From Cercis canadensis (Eukaryota; Streptophyta; Magnoliopsida; Fabales; Fabaceae), in contig QAOA01003536.1 of assembly GCA_003255065.1 (NCBI GenBank), positions 71,059-135,058 of the forward strand: a stretch of 64,000 bases of DNA, read 5' to 3'. Shown in pieces: positions 27,411-41,497 of this stretch. Below the pieces are notes generated by a model. That model searched no databases and was not told where the DNA came from. It saw only the letters and a list, made by a program, of their open reading frames with translations. How positions within the stretch are numbered: position 1 is the stretch's first letter; each line of letters opens with the position of its first letter. The translations under genes and the position numbers were made by a program.

Positions 27411-29000
27411 CCTGAAATAAAAGAAGATAAAAAAAGAATGAAGGGCATCCATCCAAGGTAAATTATATCTTATTCAATCATTAAGGCCATTTCTTTGTGG
27501 TGGGTGCTTATATTTACTTTGATGATATGTTAACATCCTTTCTCATTGCTTTCTTCAATGTCTATATGGGATTTTTATTGTTAAAATTATGTGCTTCAAA
27601 TTCAAAAATTGTTAAACATGAGTCCATGAAGTTTTTCTCATTAACTATATATAAATTTTGGTCTCTCTAATATAAGAAACGTTTCAATTTGGAAAAGTTT
27701 TTCATAATTACAACAATGTTATCCTTCAATGATTTAAATTGAAGCAATTTAATCCAACAGTTAACAATAGCTTGCAAAGAATCTAAGGGAACTCATAGGC
27801 TTGCTAGCTATGATAAACAGTGAAAGTATCCAAGGGACCCTTGACCTGTTGTATCTCTCTGCAACTCTATAGCTAAATGTGGATTCTTTTTGTATCAATA
27901 GCATCCATGCTTTGCTACATAAAGCCCTTACCCCTTATTTCTCTTTCTCTTCCCAACCTTCCTTTGCTCTAAGGATTTCAAACAAGTTTTTGCTTTGTTT
28001 TTCTTTTTCTTGAGTCAACCGTTTTGTATTAGATACTTACTGCATAAACTGAGCCATTTTAGCTGCATGAAACTCACTCTTCTCACTTTAATTACCAACT
28101 CAATTTTACTGCTACGTTTAGCTTCTCTCGTCTCATGCTCAACTGATATTTCATTCTAAGATCTGCTACTGAAGGAGGACACCAATTAAGATCATAGGAA
28201 CAGTAACACAACCAGAAAGTTACATGCAACCATCGTCTCTACGTTTAAATCAGTTTTTTTTTTTTTTTTTTTCATATTACTTGTTATATATGTCTCACCA
28301 TAAAAAATAATATATAATAGTAATTTATTTATTCATTTATCCAAATTTAGATAGGGGTATTTTTTAAAAAATAACCAAGATTTTCAAGAAAATAACATTT
28401 GAACTATACATGAAATGTAAGATTCTCAGAAATAAATATTTAATATTTCCAAGAATGTTTATGGCCAACTAAACATAAATTATAACATTTTTGGGAACAA
28501 GATTTCCAGGAATGATGTTTTCCGGAAACTAAAAAAAATCTTTGTACCAAACACCCCCTTAAAGATTTGCAAGAAAACTCAACAACAAAGGAAGAAAGAG
28601 AACAAGTATCTGCAGTAATAGCTGCGAAGCAAACATGTATAGGAGTCCCTGGATATTAATATTTGAGTATAAGTTTTGATGTTGAGAACTAGACCAACAT
28701 GAATGAATTCCTTTCAGGTGGCATTGTAAAGTATGATCTCAGTAAAACACATATCTCCTCAACAGCAATGAAGGGAAAAAAAATAATAATCATGAAACAT
28801 ATCTCAGTTGAGTAACAACTTTACAGCTGATTGATTAATTAATTATAAGTTATAACCCAAAAGTAAAAACCATTCACCTCCTACTTTAGAACTAGTTTAT
28901 ATCTGTATTGGAGGTTACATCTTTAACCAGCACAAATAAGTAAAATTCCAACCAAAAGGACAATAAATAAGGAAGCTGAAATTGACTGTTTTTCTTTGGA
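27411..29000. other. Intergenic and 3' flank of the SPT6-like gene
   Basis: No gene is seen. A run of about 20 T lies at 28254-28273. The segment 28380-28565 ends accaaacacccccttaaa, a phrase typical of one end of plant hAT-type MITEs, but the partner end was not found. The SPT6-like 3' UTR and polyadenylation site should lie just below 29065. Confidence 0.4.
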
Positions 29001-29064
29001 TTTGCACCCTGTACGTTTAAATCATGAAAACCATCCACCTTGAAACGCTTGTGACATGGATTTG

Positions 29065-30482
29065 CTACCAACTTCTACCACCAGTGCCACCCCATCCACT
29101 CCCACCACCTGAGGGAGTGGTATTCTTGCTGTGAGTAACACCCCATCCAGAATTCTCAAAGTCAGAATTGGTATTAGCTGCACCTGTGCTTTCTGGCCTA
29201 ACTGGATCCCAACCAGTTTGACTCCCGCCAAAGTTGGCTCTATGCTCCCAACCACCTTTTCCCTTGCTATCATTGTCATTGCTACCAAAGCTGCCACTAT
29301 TTCCTCCCCAAGTGCTACAACCAGCATTCTTAGCTTTCCCATGATCACTCCAGCTGCCACCAGTAGAACTGCCGCCCATATAACTTCCAGCCCAGCCTTT
29401 GGGATTGCCACCACTCTCCTCATCATTTTTATCACCATAACTGGTTTTCCTAGCCTCCTGGTTTGTGCTCTTGTCATGCCAACTGCGACCATTAAAACTA
29501 CCCTCCTTATTACCCCTCCAACTAGAAGAATTAGAATTAGAATTAGAATTAAACCAACCACCGCCACCAGTATGATCACTTTCAGCGCTGCTCCATCCAC
29601 CACCAAAGCTGTTGTTATCACGTTCATGTCCACGTCCACGACCACGACCTTGGCCATCACCGTGGCTCCGTCCCCTTCCCCTTCCACGACCTCTTCCCCG
29701 TCCTCTACCATAATCATTAGAGGCACCCTGGTTGCTATCAGTAGCTTGCATCCCATATTCATGCGTTTTCTGATAGCTAAAATTAGTGCTTCCACCGCCA
29801 TTGCCTTCACCAGGATTACTCTCACCCCAGCTCTTGCTGATATTGCCTCCCCACTTAGAAAAATTAGCATTAGCCCAATCACCACCACCACCAGTCTGAT
29901 CACTTCCAGTATTGCCCCATCCACCACTATAGTTATTATCACAACCTCGTCCTCTGCCATCACCTCGGCCGGCTTGGCTCCATCCCCTGCCCCTTCCTCT
30001 TCCCCTTCCCCGTCCTTGTCTCTGTTCCCAGCCACAATCATTGGAGACACCCTGATTGCTACCAGTATTTTCCATATTACTTTCGTGGTTATTCTTATGG
30101 TTAAAATTAGTCGTTCCAACGCCACCACCCCAACTCTTGTCCATATTGTCTCCCCAACCAGAAGAATTGGCATTAGGCCAACTACCACCACCACCACCAC
30201 TGGTGAGATCACTCCCAGTACTCGCCCATCCACCACCAAAGCTGTTCTCACCACGTTCACGTCCACGCCCTTGGCCATTACCTTGTCTCCCTTCCCTTCC
30301 ATGTCTTTGTTCCTGTCCCCAACCACAATCATTGTCATCGTTCTGTTTATAGCTGCTACCACCATTGGAATCATCACGAGAGCCAGATACAGGTCCAAAT
30401 CCACGTCCATGTCCATGTCCACGTCCACGACCACGACCACGACCAGGTCCGCGTCCACAACCATCTCCATGGTCATTGTTGC
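29065..30482 (-). other. RG/WG repeat tail of the SPT6-like protein (last exon)
   Basis: The single last exon encodes about 471 residues in three similar cycles. Each has an RG block (GRGRGRGRG, also HGHGHGRG), a GGGW or GGW block and a SNQG/DSNQG phrase. Tryptophans sit in WG or GW context (SGWGDN, KSWGGG, GGWGNTG, SKWGGN, TGWDP, SGWGVT, SGWGGTG). This is an AGO-hook-like platform fused to RGG-type RNA-binding repeats. The other two frames and the opposite strand are also open for hundreds of codons because of codon bias, and they are shadows. Confidence 0.85.
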
Positions 30483-33400
30483 CTAAGAGTCAAAGATTAA
30501 ATGAGAAAAATCGAAGTATACAAAAAAGGAAAGGAGTAAATGCATCAACCTAGCCTTTTAACCCCATAGTCAGGCTCTTCATCATTCTTGCAGTTTGATT
30601 ATTAAGAGGTTTTTTATGTTTACATGGAAAGTCACATTCTAATTCAATATAATATAGCAACAAATGTTGCTAGAAATATTTATATCGTAAAGAAACATTG
30701 TTTGCACACCACGCAGATACTTGTAATTTGTAAATTTATTCTTAGTGCTGGTCAAGACATGTATTTGACAAAAATGAGAGAAGATTAGCAGAAACTCAGC
30801 GAATGAAAACAAAGAAGCAGAAAAATTTGATCATATTTCCCATCAAACCATCAGAACACATTATTTCAGATGAACAGAGTGCCGGGTAAGATCTTTTATA
30901 AATCACAATATTTTACTTTATGACAATGCTTCTGCAAAAACAAAATCCGTTTTATGTTTCAGAAACAAAACCAAGACCTATATTTGAAATGAACTATTCT
31001 TAATAATGACCATGTTAGAATCCCACCATTTCACAGAGGTTCAAAAATTAAACCCCCATTGGCTGGCAATTTTGACATTCAAGTTCAACACACCTCATAC
31101 GTTTTAAAACATGAGCATATACTAACACCCACTAACCCACACATAATATTATCATTATGTAGCCAGCCTATATGGACTATATTCATTTAACCTTATATGC
31201 ATTCTGATGCCCAACTTTATATAAGATTCATTTATAGACAAATACTAGTCCCCTAATGGATTTTAAATGGTCATCTTGTGAGACTCTTTACCCTGCAATT
31301 TATAACAAAAGTGTTACCTATGCAATCTAGTACCAAATTCAATATTTTGATTCATGCCAGTCCTTAATACATTATTTAAGCCATCTACAACCGATACATG
31401 AGGGTTAAAGCAAAGAAAAAGTGTGGTGGGTTCCTCACAGTGGTTTTCTAGGAAAGTAGTGGAGCTTCAATTAAGACTTTGCAGTTTGAAGAAATTGAAA
31501 GAATAATTGGTTTATGGCGGGTTCATAGTAAAAGAAAATTCTAAAATGTCATTTATGTGAGCCAATGGATGGAATTCTTTCAATTTAGAGTCTTGTAAAC
31601 ATTTCTTGGGTGGTTAAGGACAGCAAGATTTGAGTATGACTGAAAGATGGAGTGGAAGAGATTATGGAATTGCAAAAGCTGAGGTGGGCTCTTTTGATCT
31701 TACTTGAAGTAAAATTAACAGCTATTAGAGATCAATTAGACATCAATAATCCTCCAATTTGTACATTTCTTAGGACATAGAACATCATATACTAGCGTGC
31801 AATTGTAGTTAGATAAACTATATAAATAAAAGAGAAAATCCTGGTTATACCTAAGGATTGCTTGTGCTGGTCTACATTGTTGCTCCTCCGGCCTCCGGAC
31901 ATAGGACCCCTAAATGAACCATCTGTAATGGGGTTTTTTGCTTGTACAATGGTATCATAAACATGCTTCTGAAAATATGCCACCAGCTGCTCAACCTTCT
32001 CAAATATTTGCTTCCTAAACTTGAATCCTTTTGGATGGATACCAATAAATTCATGATGAGGATTTGTACTTCTAATGTAAGACAAGATGAATGTGCCAGG
32101 ATGCTCATATGAAATGCCAAATCCATAAGCTATCCTATTTGGATATTTTTCCTTCTCGACTTTTAATAGTTCATCAACCTCAGCTTTTGAACCCATCTTA
32201 AATTTTCGGAAATCAAGCATAGCTTTCAGATGAACTACCAATGGATTGACGTAGTGTTCCATAACCTGTTTTCAATTTCATAGCGGGGGAAATCATTAAC
32301 TGAAGAAAAAGGAGTCAAATGCCCAAAGTATCAACAAATAAGCACAAACACTAAATAAACTAGTGCAATCTGAATTTCTTCTCAGGGAATTGTCCACGAA
32401 TCAATAATATAAACAAATGTATACATAACAAAGTCTAAATATCTTCACTGCATAAAAACCATGTCTTGAATTGAATTTATTGCCATTTGTTTCCTATTGA
32501 AGATTATATAGTGAATCTAAAATTTGTACAAAATCATGATATTGACAGAACATTTGATGATTCAATAACACAACACAAGGGAGAGAAAAAGATAGAATCA
32601 CTGCTCAGCATTATGTTCTGGGAAATCGTAAGTCACTAGATCTGAGTATCAGTTGTAAGTGGTTTACAGTACTATCAGCAGATGTATACGCAGAACAGAA
32701 AATACAAGTGTGTGATACATGAGGATCTGGTGAAACTCGAACAATGAAGCAACTTCATTTATCAAAATACGACCAAGAGAAAAAGAGAGAACTTGAAGAA
32801 TCAAAGCCTTTTAAAATATAAGAATTAAGGATGTTGACCTTGTCTATGTCCTTAAATATTTCCTCTCCTACTTTTAGTGTCTTTCCAAGTCCAAGCAGTT
32901 CAACGATGTCTTTGTGCACATAAACTCCATCAAAAGTTTTAAGAGTTAAGGTCAGATAACAAGGACTTCTTGAACTTGGGTGAAAAATATATTCGCCAAT
33001 AGCTTTATCTGCAAGGAACTATTCAACAAACAACAGATTAAAAGATGCTGGTCAATAGTCTGAATCTCCATAATGTCAATAGTTAAATGAACTCAATATC
33101 AAGCTACAAATAAATGCACCTCTTTTGCTTGCTCTGCAGTTATATTTTGAAAGTGGGAATGAAATATACTCCTGGGCTTGAAACTTTTATTTGCAAGCTC
33201 CTCCTTGGCTGCTTCCTTTTGCTGACTCGGTAAAATTATCTTTCCTTGACAATAATAAGGATCCATGTCATGGCAACATTGGTCTCCATCACTTTTCAAC
33301 TCACTCACTTTACAAGTCAGATTCACCCGGTATCTGTTCTTATCTATTAATTTGATCTTGCATGTAAGCACAACACCTTCATGCAATTTGTCTGTTAAAG

Positions 33401-36400
33401 ATATATCATCAGTTTCATCTGAATAATCTTCCTTAAACAATAGACCGGTCAATCCAGACTCAAGAGTACAGAATGCTTGTCGGGGCTGCACATGACGAAC
33501 TATAGCCTGAACTTTTCTTCCTTCCAGAGGTATATCCCCAGTTTCTCCAGTTATCATAGAGAACTCCTCATCTTGAGTTGGTTCCTTGTAAGGCCTCCTA
33601 GGATCTCTAAATCCGTCAAGCAGTTCCATTTTTATGTCATAAAGAGTCTCTCTTTTATATAAACCTTTGTCCATTTCTAGTTTCTCTGCATAATCATTTA
33701 AATCAAATCCTTGTAGCAGTTTAGGATCATCTTGAATATATTCAATCATATTCGCTGGGGAAGCATCAGTATCTAGATTTCCCTGGATATTATGTCCATG
33801 AACAGCCCTAGCTAATTCCTCAGCAAGATAATATGACTCTGGATGAATTCTTGTACAATCCAGAACTTTTGCGAAAGTGTCAGTGAAAAACAGTTCATCA
33901 CAAGACACCTGCAAGAAGCCAACTGCATTGCAGAAAACCTTATTCTTGTTCAGTCCATACTTAGTTAACTCCCTTCTGTTTCCCACAGCTCCAAGTAATT
34001 CTCTACGCAAAACACTAGCTTTTCTGGGTCCAAGACCAGAAACAAACTGCAAAGGAGTGATAAGCCAATCGTGGCAGATGGCCAGATTTATGTCTATACC
34101 TACTTGGTTGGTAATATCTACCATAACCCATTCAATTATCTCAAGCTTCTCATCACTTGTCAGGAATTGCTCTAGGGAGGTCAGCTTCCAAGACACAATC
34201 TCCTTTTTGACCCCACAGAGAGTTGCAACCATAGCCAATGGATTTAGAAGGTAACGTCCAAGAGCCACAGCCCTCTTTACAATGCCTACATAATTTCAAG
34301 AATAATAGTAAACATCCAATGTTTAAAGAAACGTTAGTTTTTTTCCTAGGAGAAAGGAGAGGAAAAAGAAATGGACACAAGAAAAAACAGAAAGTAGTGT
34401 GGTACCTTCTTGTCTGGGAAGCTGGTCCTCAGAAATATCTGAATCTTCATAAAGACGTGGCAAACCTTCCTCCCCTAAAACAACTGTTAATCCTTTCATC
34501 TCTTGGCTGAGGTCTTGGACATTCTCTTCCAGCATCATAGAAATAATCTAATTGATGGTAATAAGAACTCACTGAATCATGGTCTCTACTAACGTAGAAA
34601 AATATGGAACCATGAACAAAAGCAATTGACATAGCAGCCACTGTATCTCTATGAAACTAAAGTAAAACAAGAATATTAACACGCATTTGCATCTGTTATC
34701 ACTGAAACAGCTGCTAATATAATATCAATATAAGTTTCCAATATACAGAAAATAACTGATAAACACATAAACTGTGAGATGTGATTGCAACACAGAGACA
34801 ATGTTTGATTACAGGAATTACAATTCACAAAGTCAAAACTTGAAAGACCAAAAAAAAAATATTCAAGTGGATGCCTGATTAGTATTTTGATATAAAGATG
34901 CCGCTTTACGCTGTCATATTGAAGTGTAATCTTTATTATATGGAGCTTTTTGGTTTGTAATAATACATGTCAGTATTTATTGAGAATTAATATCAATTTA
35001 GATTCACCTACTTTTTCTACCTTAGTTTCTCCTTAATTGACATGTGGAGCCAAACAGATACAAAATTGGGTTAGTACATACAGTTAGAAATTAACCGCAT
35101 AGAAAGTTAGTTTTATATTTCTCTTAAATACATAGGTCTGAGATTCAAATATTTATATTTTCATACACCTATTAAAATATAATTATATTGTAAAATTTGT
35201 CTAAGTGGATATTTTCTGAAACAGAGTGTATTGGAATTATGCAACTATTTGAACTTCAAAATTATTCTGGTAATTTGAAAACAGAATATAAATATTGGAT
35301 TTGGGAGTATTTCGACACTAAATTCAGAAGTGCCCAGCACGTTTTTCCAGACTTCTTATCATGGCCTAAAAAACACAACAATAAGGAGAACAAGAAATAA
35401 ATTTCAACACTGAATCCAATGAATTCTCATTGGTAAGAAGAGTGATTAAGAATTGTTATCATTCAAAATGAACCCTAATCTATATGAACCAAAAAAATAA
35501 ATTCACATGTATTCAAGAAATATATATAGTGGAAAAGATAGCCAGTATTCTATCTAAAAAAAGTAGGTCATCAAGCACGCCTAATGTAGTTTTGTAATTA
35601 GTTTACCTCATTAATGTCATCCCTCAAACGTATGCAGGATGCACTAGCAGCTCCTATTACAATAACATGTGGTTGATGATTCATTAGGAACTTAAGAACA
35701 CGTTGTTGGTCATTTTTCCGGCGTTGCTGGTCAATCATGTTCTGAGATCGTAGTGTAAGTGACCTAGCCTGCATCGCATCAACCAATTGTCCTTTGGAGT
35801 TCAACATGACAAATGTGGTTGCTGGCTTTCCAGGTCCCCAACAACAAGCCATGACTCTGGGTGCTGAACCTTTCTCTGGTGCAGTAACATTGTTCTTGTA
35901 CCCATATGGTGCCACAGAGACTCTGCTCCACAACTGCTTCCCATATTCCATTAGTAACCAGTTTTTTGCCTTAGCATTTAATAATGCTCGGGCTTCCTTC
36001 TCCATGGAAGGCAGAAGAAAATTTGAAATAGCATCTTGCAAGATTAACTTACGCTGCTCATTCCAAAGCTGAGTTGATATTCCTTCACTACTGTTGAGAT
36101 AAGCATTACTGTAGATCATTGTCAGCTCATTTAGGTCATGATCAGGCAAGCTAATTTGAACTTGAAGAAGCTTTTCTTGTTCAGCCTTTTGAACGAAAAG
36201 CCACTGGGCATCCTCAAACTTTAAAAGTGGTTTGTCCTTTAACCACTTAACACCAGCAAATTGATGACAGGAATCTATTACCCTGTCTCCTTCCTGTGTA
36301 GGGCCGGTTGACACTAAAGCTTTCTCCATAAATATGCTGCGGGCATGTTTCCTGAAAGATATCTCACTGCAGATCTCCACTGCAGCCTAGAGCAAATTAA

Positions 36401-39400
36401 AGATTAGCAAACCAATACTAGAAGGACTTTAAAATTATATAGGAGTGGGAGAAAAATAATAGCATACCATGTGTCTAGCCCCTTTAAGAACAGCTTCTGA
36501 ACTTTCAAATGTTGCACATTTATACATCGAAGCTATCTCCTCTGGAGATTTCTCTGGATCCTCTTTGACCTCCATGATCTCCTTTCCCTAGAATCCAAGA
36601 ATCCATGAGTTATCCCTCCAGGTAACACTCACACAAGAAAAAAAAAAAAAAGTATAAACATATTCAGGCATAACAGAATAAATAAATAAATAAAAGCAAA
36701 AACTTACCACTTTCTCAAGAGTAATTAGCTGCCCGAATTTCTCAGGTTTGCCAAATTTGCATGCAAGTGACTGCAATCCTACCTTGCTGCAAATACTATA
36801 ATATGACTTCTTCACAGGCCTTTTATAACCAACATTAAAGAGCTCCTCAGTTGGAGGAAAATGCAGATTAAACCCCATATCAATATCATCAAGCTCTATC
36901 TCTGATTGAGCCATCTTGAGCATATTGGTGATGGATTCAAAAAGCTGCTTATTGAAACTGGAATTTGCATTAGAGAGAATTGTTTGGCATTCTTCCTCGA
37001 AACGCTTGCTATAGTATGCCATAAGAGTGCTCTTCCGCTTCTGAAGAAGCAACCACTTCTTATCCAATTCCTTGATTACCCAGAGTATCTACACCAAGAA
37101 TGAAGTTCTTCCATCAAGTTCATATGCATTAATTTCTCTAGGTCAATTAATTTGTTATTTCCACTATCTACCTTTTTTTCCTATGGAACACCTAATCCTG
37201 ATATCTGAGACAGGTGACCTCTAATTTGTTTACTCCATACCATTCAACATAAAATATAATGAATTAATAACTACCTTATGCTGTTTCAGCCCATGCTTTC
37301 TCCCAGTTTCATTCTCATGTATGTTTCTTGCATCATCTTGCTCTGGATCTTCCAGGAGACTGAGGCACAGTTCTTTTCGGTACATTGCAATAAATGGAAT
37401 CTACAAAATTAAACAAAAAATATTGAAAAGCTTTTCATGTGCTTTTAGATAACCCAAAAGTGTAGTTGAAATCATACTAGTACTTACATCGTATTTCTTT
37501 ACATGATGCAATTCCAACAAACTTTTGATATCTTCCCTACTTATTTTCTCAATTGATCTGAAGGATCTAGCCTCTTCTCTGTTCTTGTCAAAAAGTGGAT
37601 ATATGTTTGACACAAGTTGACTAAGTATCCAAGAGCTTTCTTCTTCTATACTCATTTCATCAACTGGAGCAGATCCCACAATTTCCTCAAATATCTGTTA
37701 AAAAATATTGGAGATCGACTTAAATCACAACATTATGATGATGGACAATTGACATGTTGGCAATCAACAATAAATTTGTAAGCAAGACCTGCATTCTTTC
37801 AGGTATGTCTGTATCATCTACAGAGTTGTCCTTTCTAGCTAAATACACATTTGTCAAGATGAATGAATCAGATTCATTAGGCTCATCAGATGCAGATGGA
37901 AATCCCCTACAGTGCTCAAGTAGCTGGCTAGCAGTGGCAATGGCAAAACTAGATTCGGATTCTTTTAGCCTTGATGAAGAATGTTTGGCTTCTCTATTCT
38001 TCCTTTGTCTATAATGAAATTTGACAGCAAAATAGCATATATCAAATAGAGAAAGAATACCTGTACATCATTTTCTTCCTCAATAGAAAGTGGAGTTAAT
38101 TAATCAATTATGGATGATGAAATCAAAGCAGTGTGCCAGTAGAAGAATTACCAGTAAATTTAGAGGCGTACATATTTATCACAATATACCTGAGAGAGTC
38201 TGTCTTTTCATAGACGATCTCTTCATCCACTATAAAATCTGCCATGTCATCCTCTGCATCATCAGATAGGTGCTCATCTTCTTCAACCATATCATTATAA
38301 AGTGATCCTGGAAAACCAATGTTCTGTAATCAGTTAACAAAAAAAATAGCATTATGAAACTTGAGTAAAAAGTCTAAGTGGGTGAAGCACTTGTTTCTCC
38401 AAAACAGATGATTATCACATCACAAATATCCCACGAGTGCAACCATAGGACATGTGAGTTAAAAAAATATGTATTCATATGAAAGAAAAGTGGAATTTGA
38501 AACTGACCTCCATAATCAGCAAAGTGTTCCCTTTGCTCAGTGTCAACGCCAGCCTTTTTGAGCCTCTTAAACTTTCCATCTCCCTAGGACAAAGTCAATG
38601 TAAAAACATGTAAATAACAAGAACATTCTCTCTGGTGCTTAGAAATACACAAACCGATATATAAATTAGCAAATGCTAACCAATTTTTCTTGATAAATGC
38701 CAGAGATTTCGTTCTCACGGATTAACTCAAGATCATCCTCATCAAGAATAATTGCTTTCATCGATCTTCTGAAAATGGTTAGAGAAAAGCATTCAGTGAT
38801 GAGTAAGTGATTCAGATATAAAATCGCACTAGAGGATAAGGTACAGTATATGGACCGTTTTCTCTTTTTCTTCTTTTTTTGAGTTTCTATTGGATTTTCT
38901 TCTTCTTCTTCCTCATCTTCATAATCATCAACTATAAACCCATCGTTCTCAAACTCATTTAAACCTTCCTCTGTATCGCCAAACCGAAAAGGAAAGGTCA
39001 ATTTTGCCAATTATACAAGTACAAGGCCAACGTTACAAGTTCATGCAAGGACAACATCACAAGTAACAATAACTGTAGGAGAAACATGTAATATTGACTA
39101 ATGCATGATTATAAATGGAAAAAATCAGAGGATAAAATCAGAGGTAGATAAAGAGAAAAGCTCAAAAAATAAGAAGCAGAGAGAAAAAGAACAACGAAAA
39201 ATGAAGAGGATGTAAAATAATTGAATCCTAAATTACCATTGAGCTACTTCAGCGTATAACTAAAAGCAACAAATTATCATGACAAACAGGGAAGTTGACG
39301 TAACATTGAAGAGATAATAACCTGAAAACAGCTATGAAACCATGAAAAGTTTTGAAATTTTTTTCTAAAAAAGACAAAGAGAGAGAGAGAGAGAGAGATT

Positions 39401-40483
39401 GGTGGAAAATTGCATAAGTGAAATATAGACATATTCAATAGTCCTCAGTAAAAATTCAAAAAATGAAGTGTACACTTAAAAAAAAAAACATTTTTTTAAA
39501 TATATTTCAGCATTTATTTTGGGATATACAACATCGCATTTAGACTTCCTTCTAAATAGTGGCTCAAAATATCGTGTGCACCGGAAAGGAATGATTTTTT
39601 AGGCCGTAGATATCGCCAGCAACCTTGCAGACCCAACCGAGGAAAAGAAATACTCTCGTCATTTAATATTGTGTTCTTTACTATTAAACTCGAGTCCAAA
39701 AATAGTATTTTAAATTCTATAAAGACAATTTATATAATAAAAATAAAAACTTTTAGTGGAATCGTGATTACCATGATCTCTATCCTCTTTTTCATTTAAA
39801 TTTTGTCCTCCCAATGTTTCTTCCTCTTTAAATTAGGGTGTGAGTTAAGGAATTAAGCTTATTTTTATTAAAAAATAATTTTTTCTACATTATTTTCGTT
39901 TTAAATTTTAAATAATGGAATGGAAATTCCTTTCTACTTCTCTCATTAATCATCTAAATAACTCTCCGTTCCTGTTCCTAATCATGCCTTTTCCTCTACT
40001 TTATTGGACCCAAAAACAAATAGAAATATTTTTTTTTTTAAAAAAAAATAAAAGCTTTAGAAGGAAGAACGAAATAGAGGAATTCTCATATTGGAACTCC
40101 AACAGTCCGTACATGGAAGGACAGTAATCTACATAGCCAGAATAGAATTGGAGAAGACGAATAAAACAGAGAGACACCACAGAGCAAAGAGAGGAACCTT
40201 GCTAAGTTTGAAATAGAAAAATCGCACAAGAGAACGCTAACTAATATTACCATCGTCTTCCTCTTCTTTGTTGTCGTCGTCATCGTTGTCTGATTCCACT
40301 GTAACTGGCTTTTCTTTCTCTTTCCCTTTCTTACTGATTTCTCCTAGAAAACCAAACCCCAAAACAAAAATCAAAATCCACAAAATCGCAAAAGAATAAG
40401 AAGCATAATGAGGCTATGAGAGTAAGGTATTAGGATTTCTATTCACCATTTTCTTCATTGAAATGCGATTTTCTCCTCCCCAT
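29065..40483 (-). CDS. SPT6L: Transcription elongation factor SPT6-like with WG/GW tail, 17 exons, 1890 aa
   Basis: Exons are 40483-40447, 40343-40251, 38970-38856, 38768-38681, 38583-38508, 38307-38190, 38008-37789, 37694-37488, 37400-37275, 37088-36708, 36587-36468, 36386-35607, 34547-34406, 34285-33120, 33018-32839, 32265-31860 and 30482-29065. All phases agree. In order, the protein has an acidic/basic N-terminus with ENDGFIVDDYEDEEEEEE and DMADFIVDEE (1-250), the Tex-like core (IPFIAMYRKE, DKKWLLLQKRKS), a YqgF-like fold (APRVMACCWGPGKPATTFVM), helix-hairpin-helix (SGLGPRKAS), an S1 domain (EGRKVQAIVRH to LESGLTGLLFKEDY) and tandem SH2 domains (about 1200-1400). It ends in about 470 residues rich in RG repeats and more than 15 WG/GW motifs. 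SPT6 is a histone chaperone that travels with RNA polymerase II. The plant protein (Arabidopsis GTB1/SPT6L) carries a WG/GW tail that can bind ARGONAUTE. The 5' end is duplicated across an N at 40785. Confidence 0.95.
30483..31859 (-). other. Last intron of the SPT6-like gene
   Basis: This 1.38-kb intron separates the conserved core from the WG/RG tail exon. No internal gene, inverted repeat or transposon end was recognised. Confidence 0.7.
39366..39399 (+). repeat. GA microsatellite in SPT6-like intron 2
   Basis: About eleven GA units lie in the 1.28-kb intron between exons 2 and 3. Otherwise that intron shows nothing recognisable. Confidence 0.85.
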
Positions 40484-41104
40484 TGTAGCTTCTACTATCA
40501 GAAACTCTAACCAGAATGGGTTTCGAAAGCTGCAACCGCGTGAAAATGGTGTCTGCCTGTCTGGCAAATTTGGGAATGAGAGAGCCCAGAGAGGCAGTGA
40601 GCTACGCAGACGAGCACATTTGCGAGAACGGAAATAGTACTGACTAGTGAGAGAGTAGCGTACAGAATCTGATATGCCCTTGCTTTTGAATAAATTTACG
40701 GGAAGGCCACGGAGGTACTGTTTTATCGGTTATGCCTTTGAGATGGTGCCACGTCACTTATGCTATCCCAGAGTGGGTTACGTANCGATTTTCTCCTCCC
40801 CATTGTAGCTTCTACGATCAGAAACTCTAACCAGAATGGGTTTCGAAAGCTGCAACCGCGTGAAAATGGTGTCTGCCTGTCTGGCAAATTTGGGAGTGAG
40901 AGAGCCCAGAGAGGCAGTGAGCTACGCAGACGAGCACATTTGCGAGAACGGAAATAGTACTGACTAGTGAGAGAGTAGCGTACAGAATCTGATATGCCCT
41001 TACTTTTGAATAAATTTACGGGAAGGCCACGGAGGTACTGTTTTATCGGTTATGCCTTTGAGATGGTGCCACGTCACTTATGCTATCCCAGAGTGGGTTA
41101 CGTA
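40466..41104 (+). repeat. 319-bp direct duplication joined by one N, covering the SPT6-like start
   Basis: Copy 1 (40466-40784) and copy 2 (40786-41104) have equal length and differ at a few sites (tactatcag versus tacgatcag, gggaatgag versus gggagtgag, cccttgctt versus cccttactt). Copy 1 contains the SPT6-like start codon and 5' UTR. Copy 2 repeats the start of exon 1 without the rest of the gene. This is most likely an unmerged overlap between two haplotypes, so the true promoter begins after copy 2. Confidence 0.92.
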
Positions 41105-41497
41105 GTCTAATCTTAAAGAGTGGAAACTGGAAATCAGTGTGAGGGACAGAGGAGTAATTTAGGAAAATAATTGGGGTGAAATGTCATTTCGTTAGAAGCA
41201 TGCCAAATAGGTAGTGGTTTTCGGGGGTGGGCAGTGCATGGCAGCTGAAGTGCATCAGCATGCATTTTTAGTATGAGATATTTTCTTTATAAAAAGGCCC
41301 TGCCTTCCATACCTTAAGTGAAAGTGAAGGTATTAATTCCTTGTGCATGTGGCAACCTGTGAGCCGTTCGTTTTAGGTGGAGGAAATGAACGGTTTTAGT
41401 TCTGTCACCAGGTACTGAAGCTTCCAGTAATGTGAATTTTGAAAATTCGCACTGTGATTTATGAATTGCTTTCGTGGTATAATTATGTAAAAAATTA

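Noticed and set aside
29022-30476. Overlapping minus-strand frame of 484 codons, Val/Met-rich
   Set aside because: Off-frame shadow of the WG/RG tail. It lacks the WG motifs and does not fit the splice phase from the preceding exon.
29131-30486. Large plus-strand open frame (451 codons) opposite the SPT6-like tail
   Set aside because: It is Thr/Ser/Ile/Pro-rich low-complexity sequence created by the reverse complement of Gly/Arg/Asn codons. The minus-strand frame splices in phase to the SPT6 core.
33877-34254. 125-codon plus-strand open frame
   Set aside because: Antisense of the large SPT6-like exon 14, with no family features.
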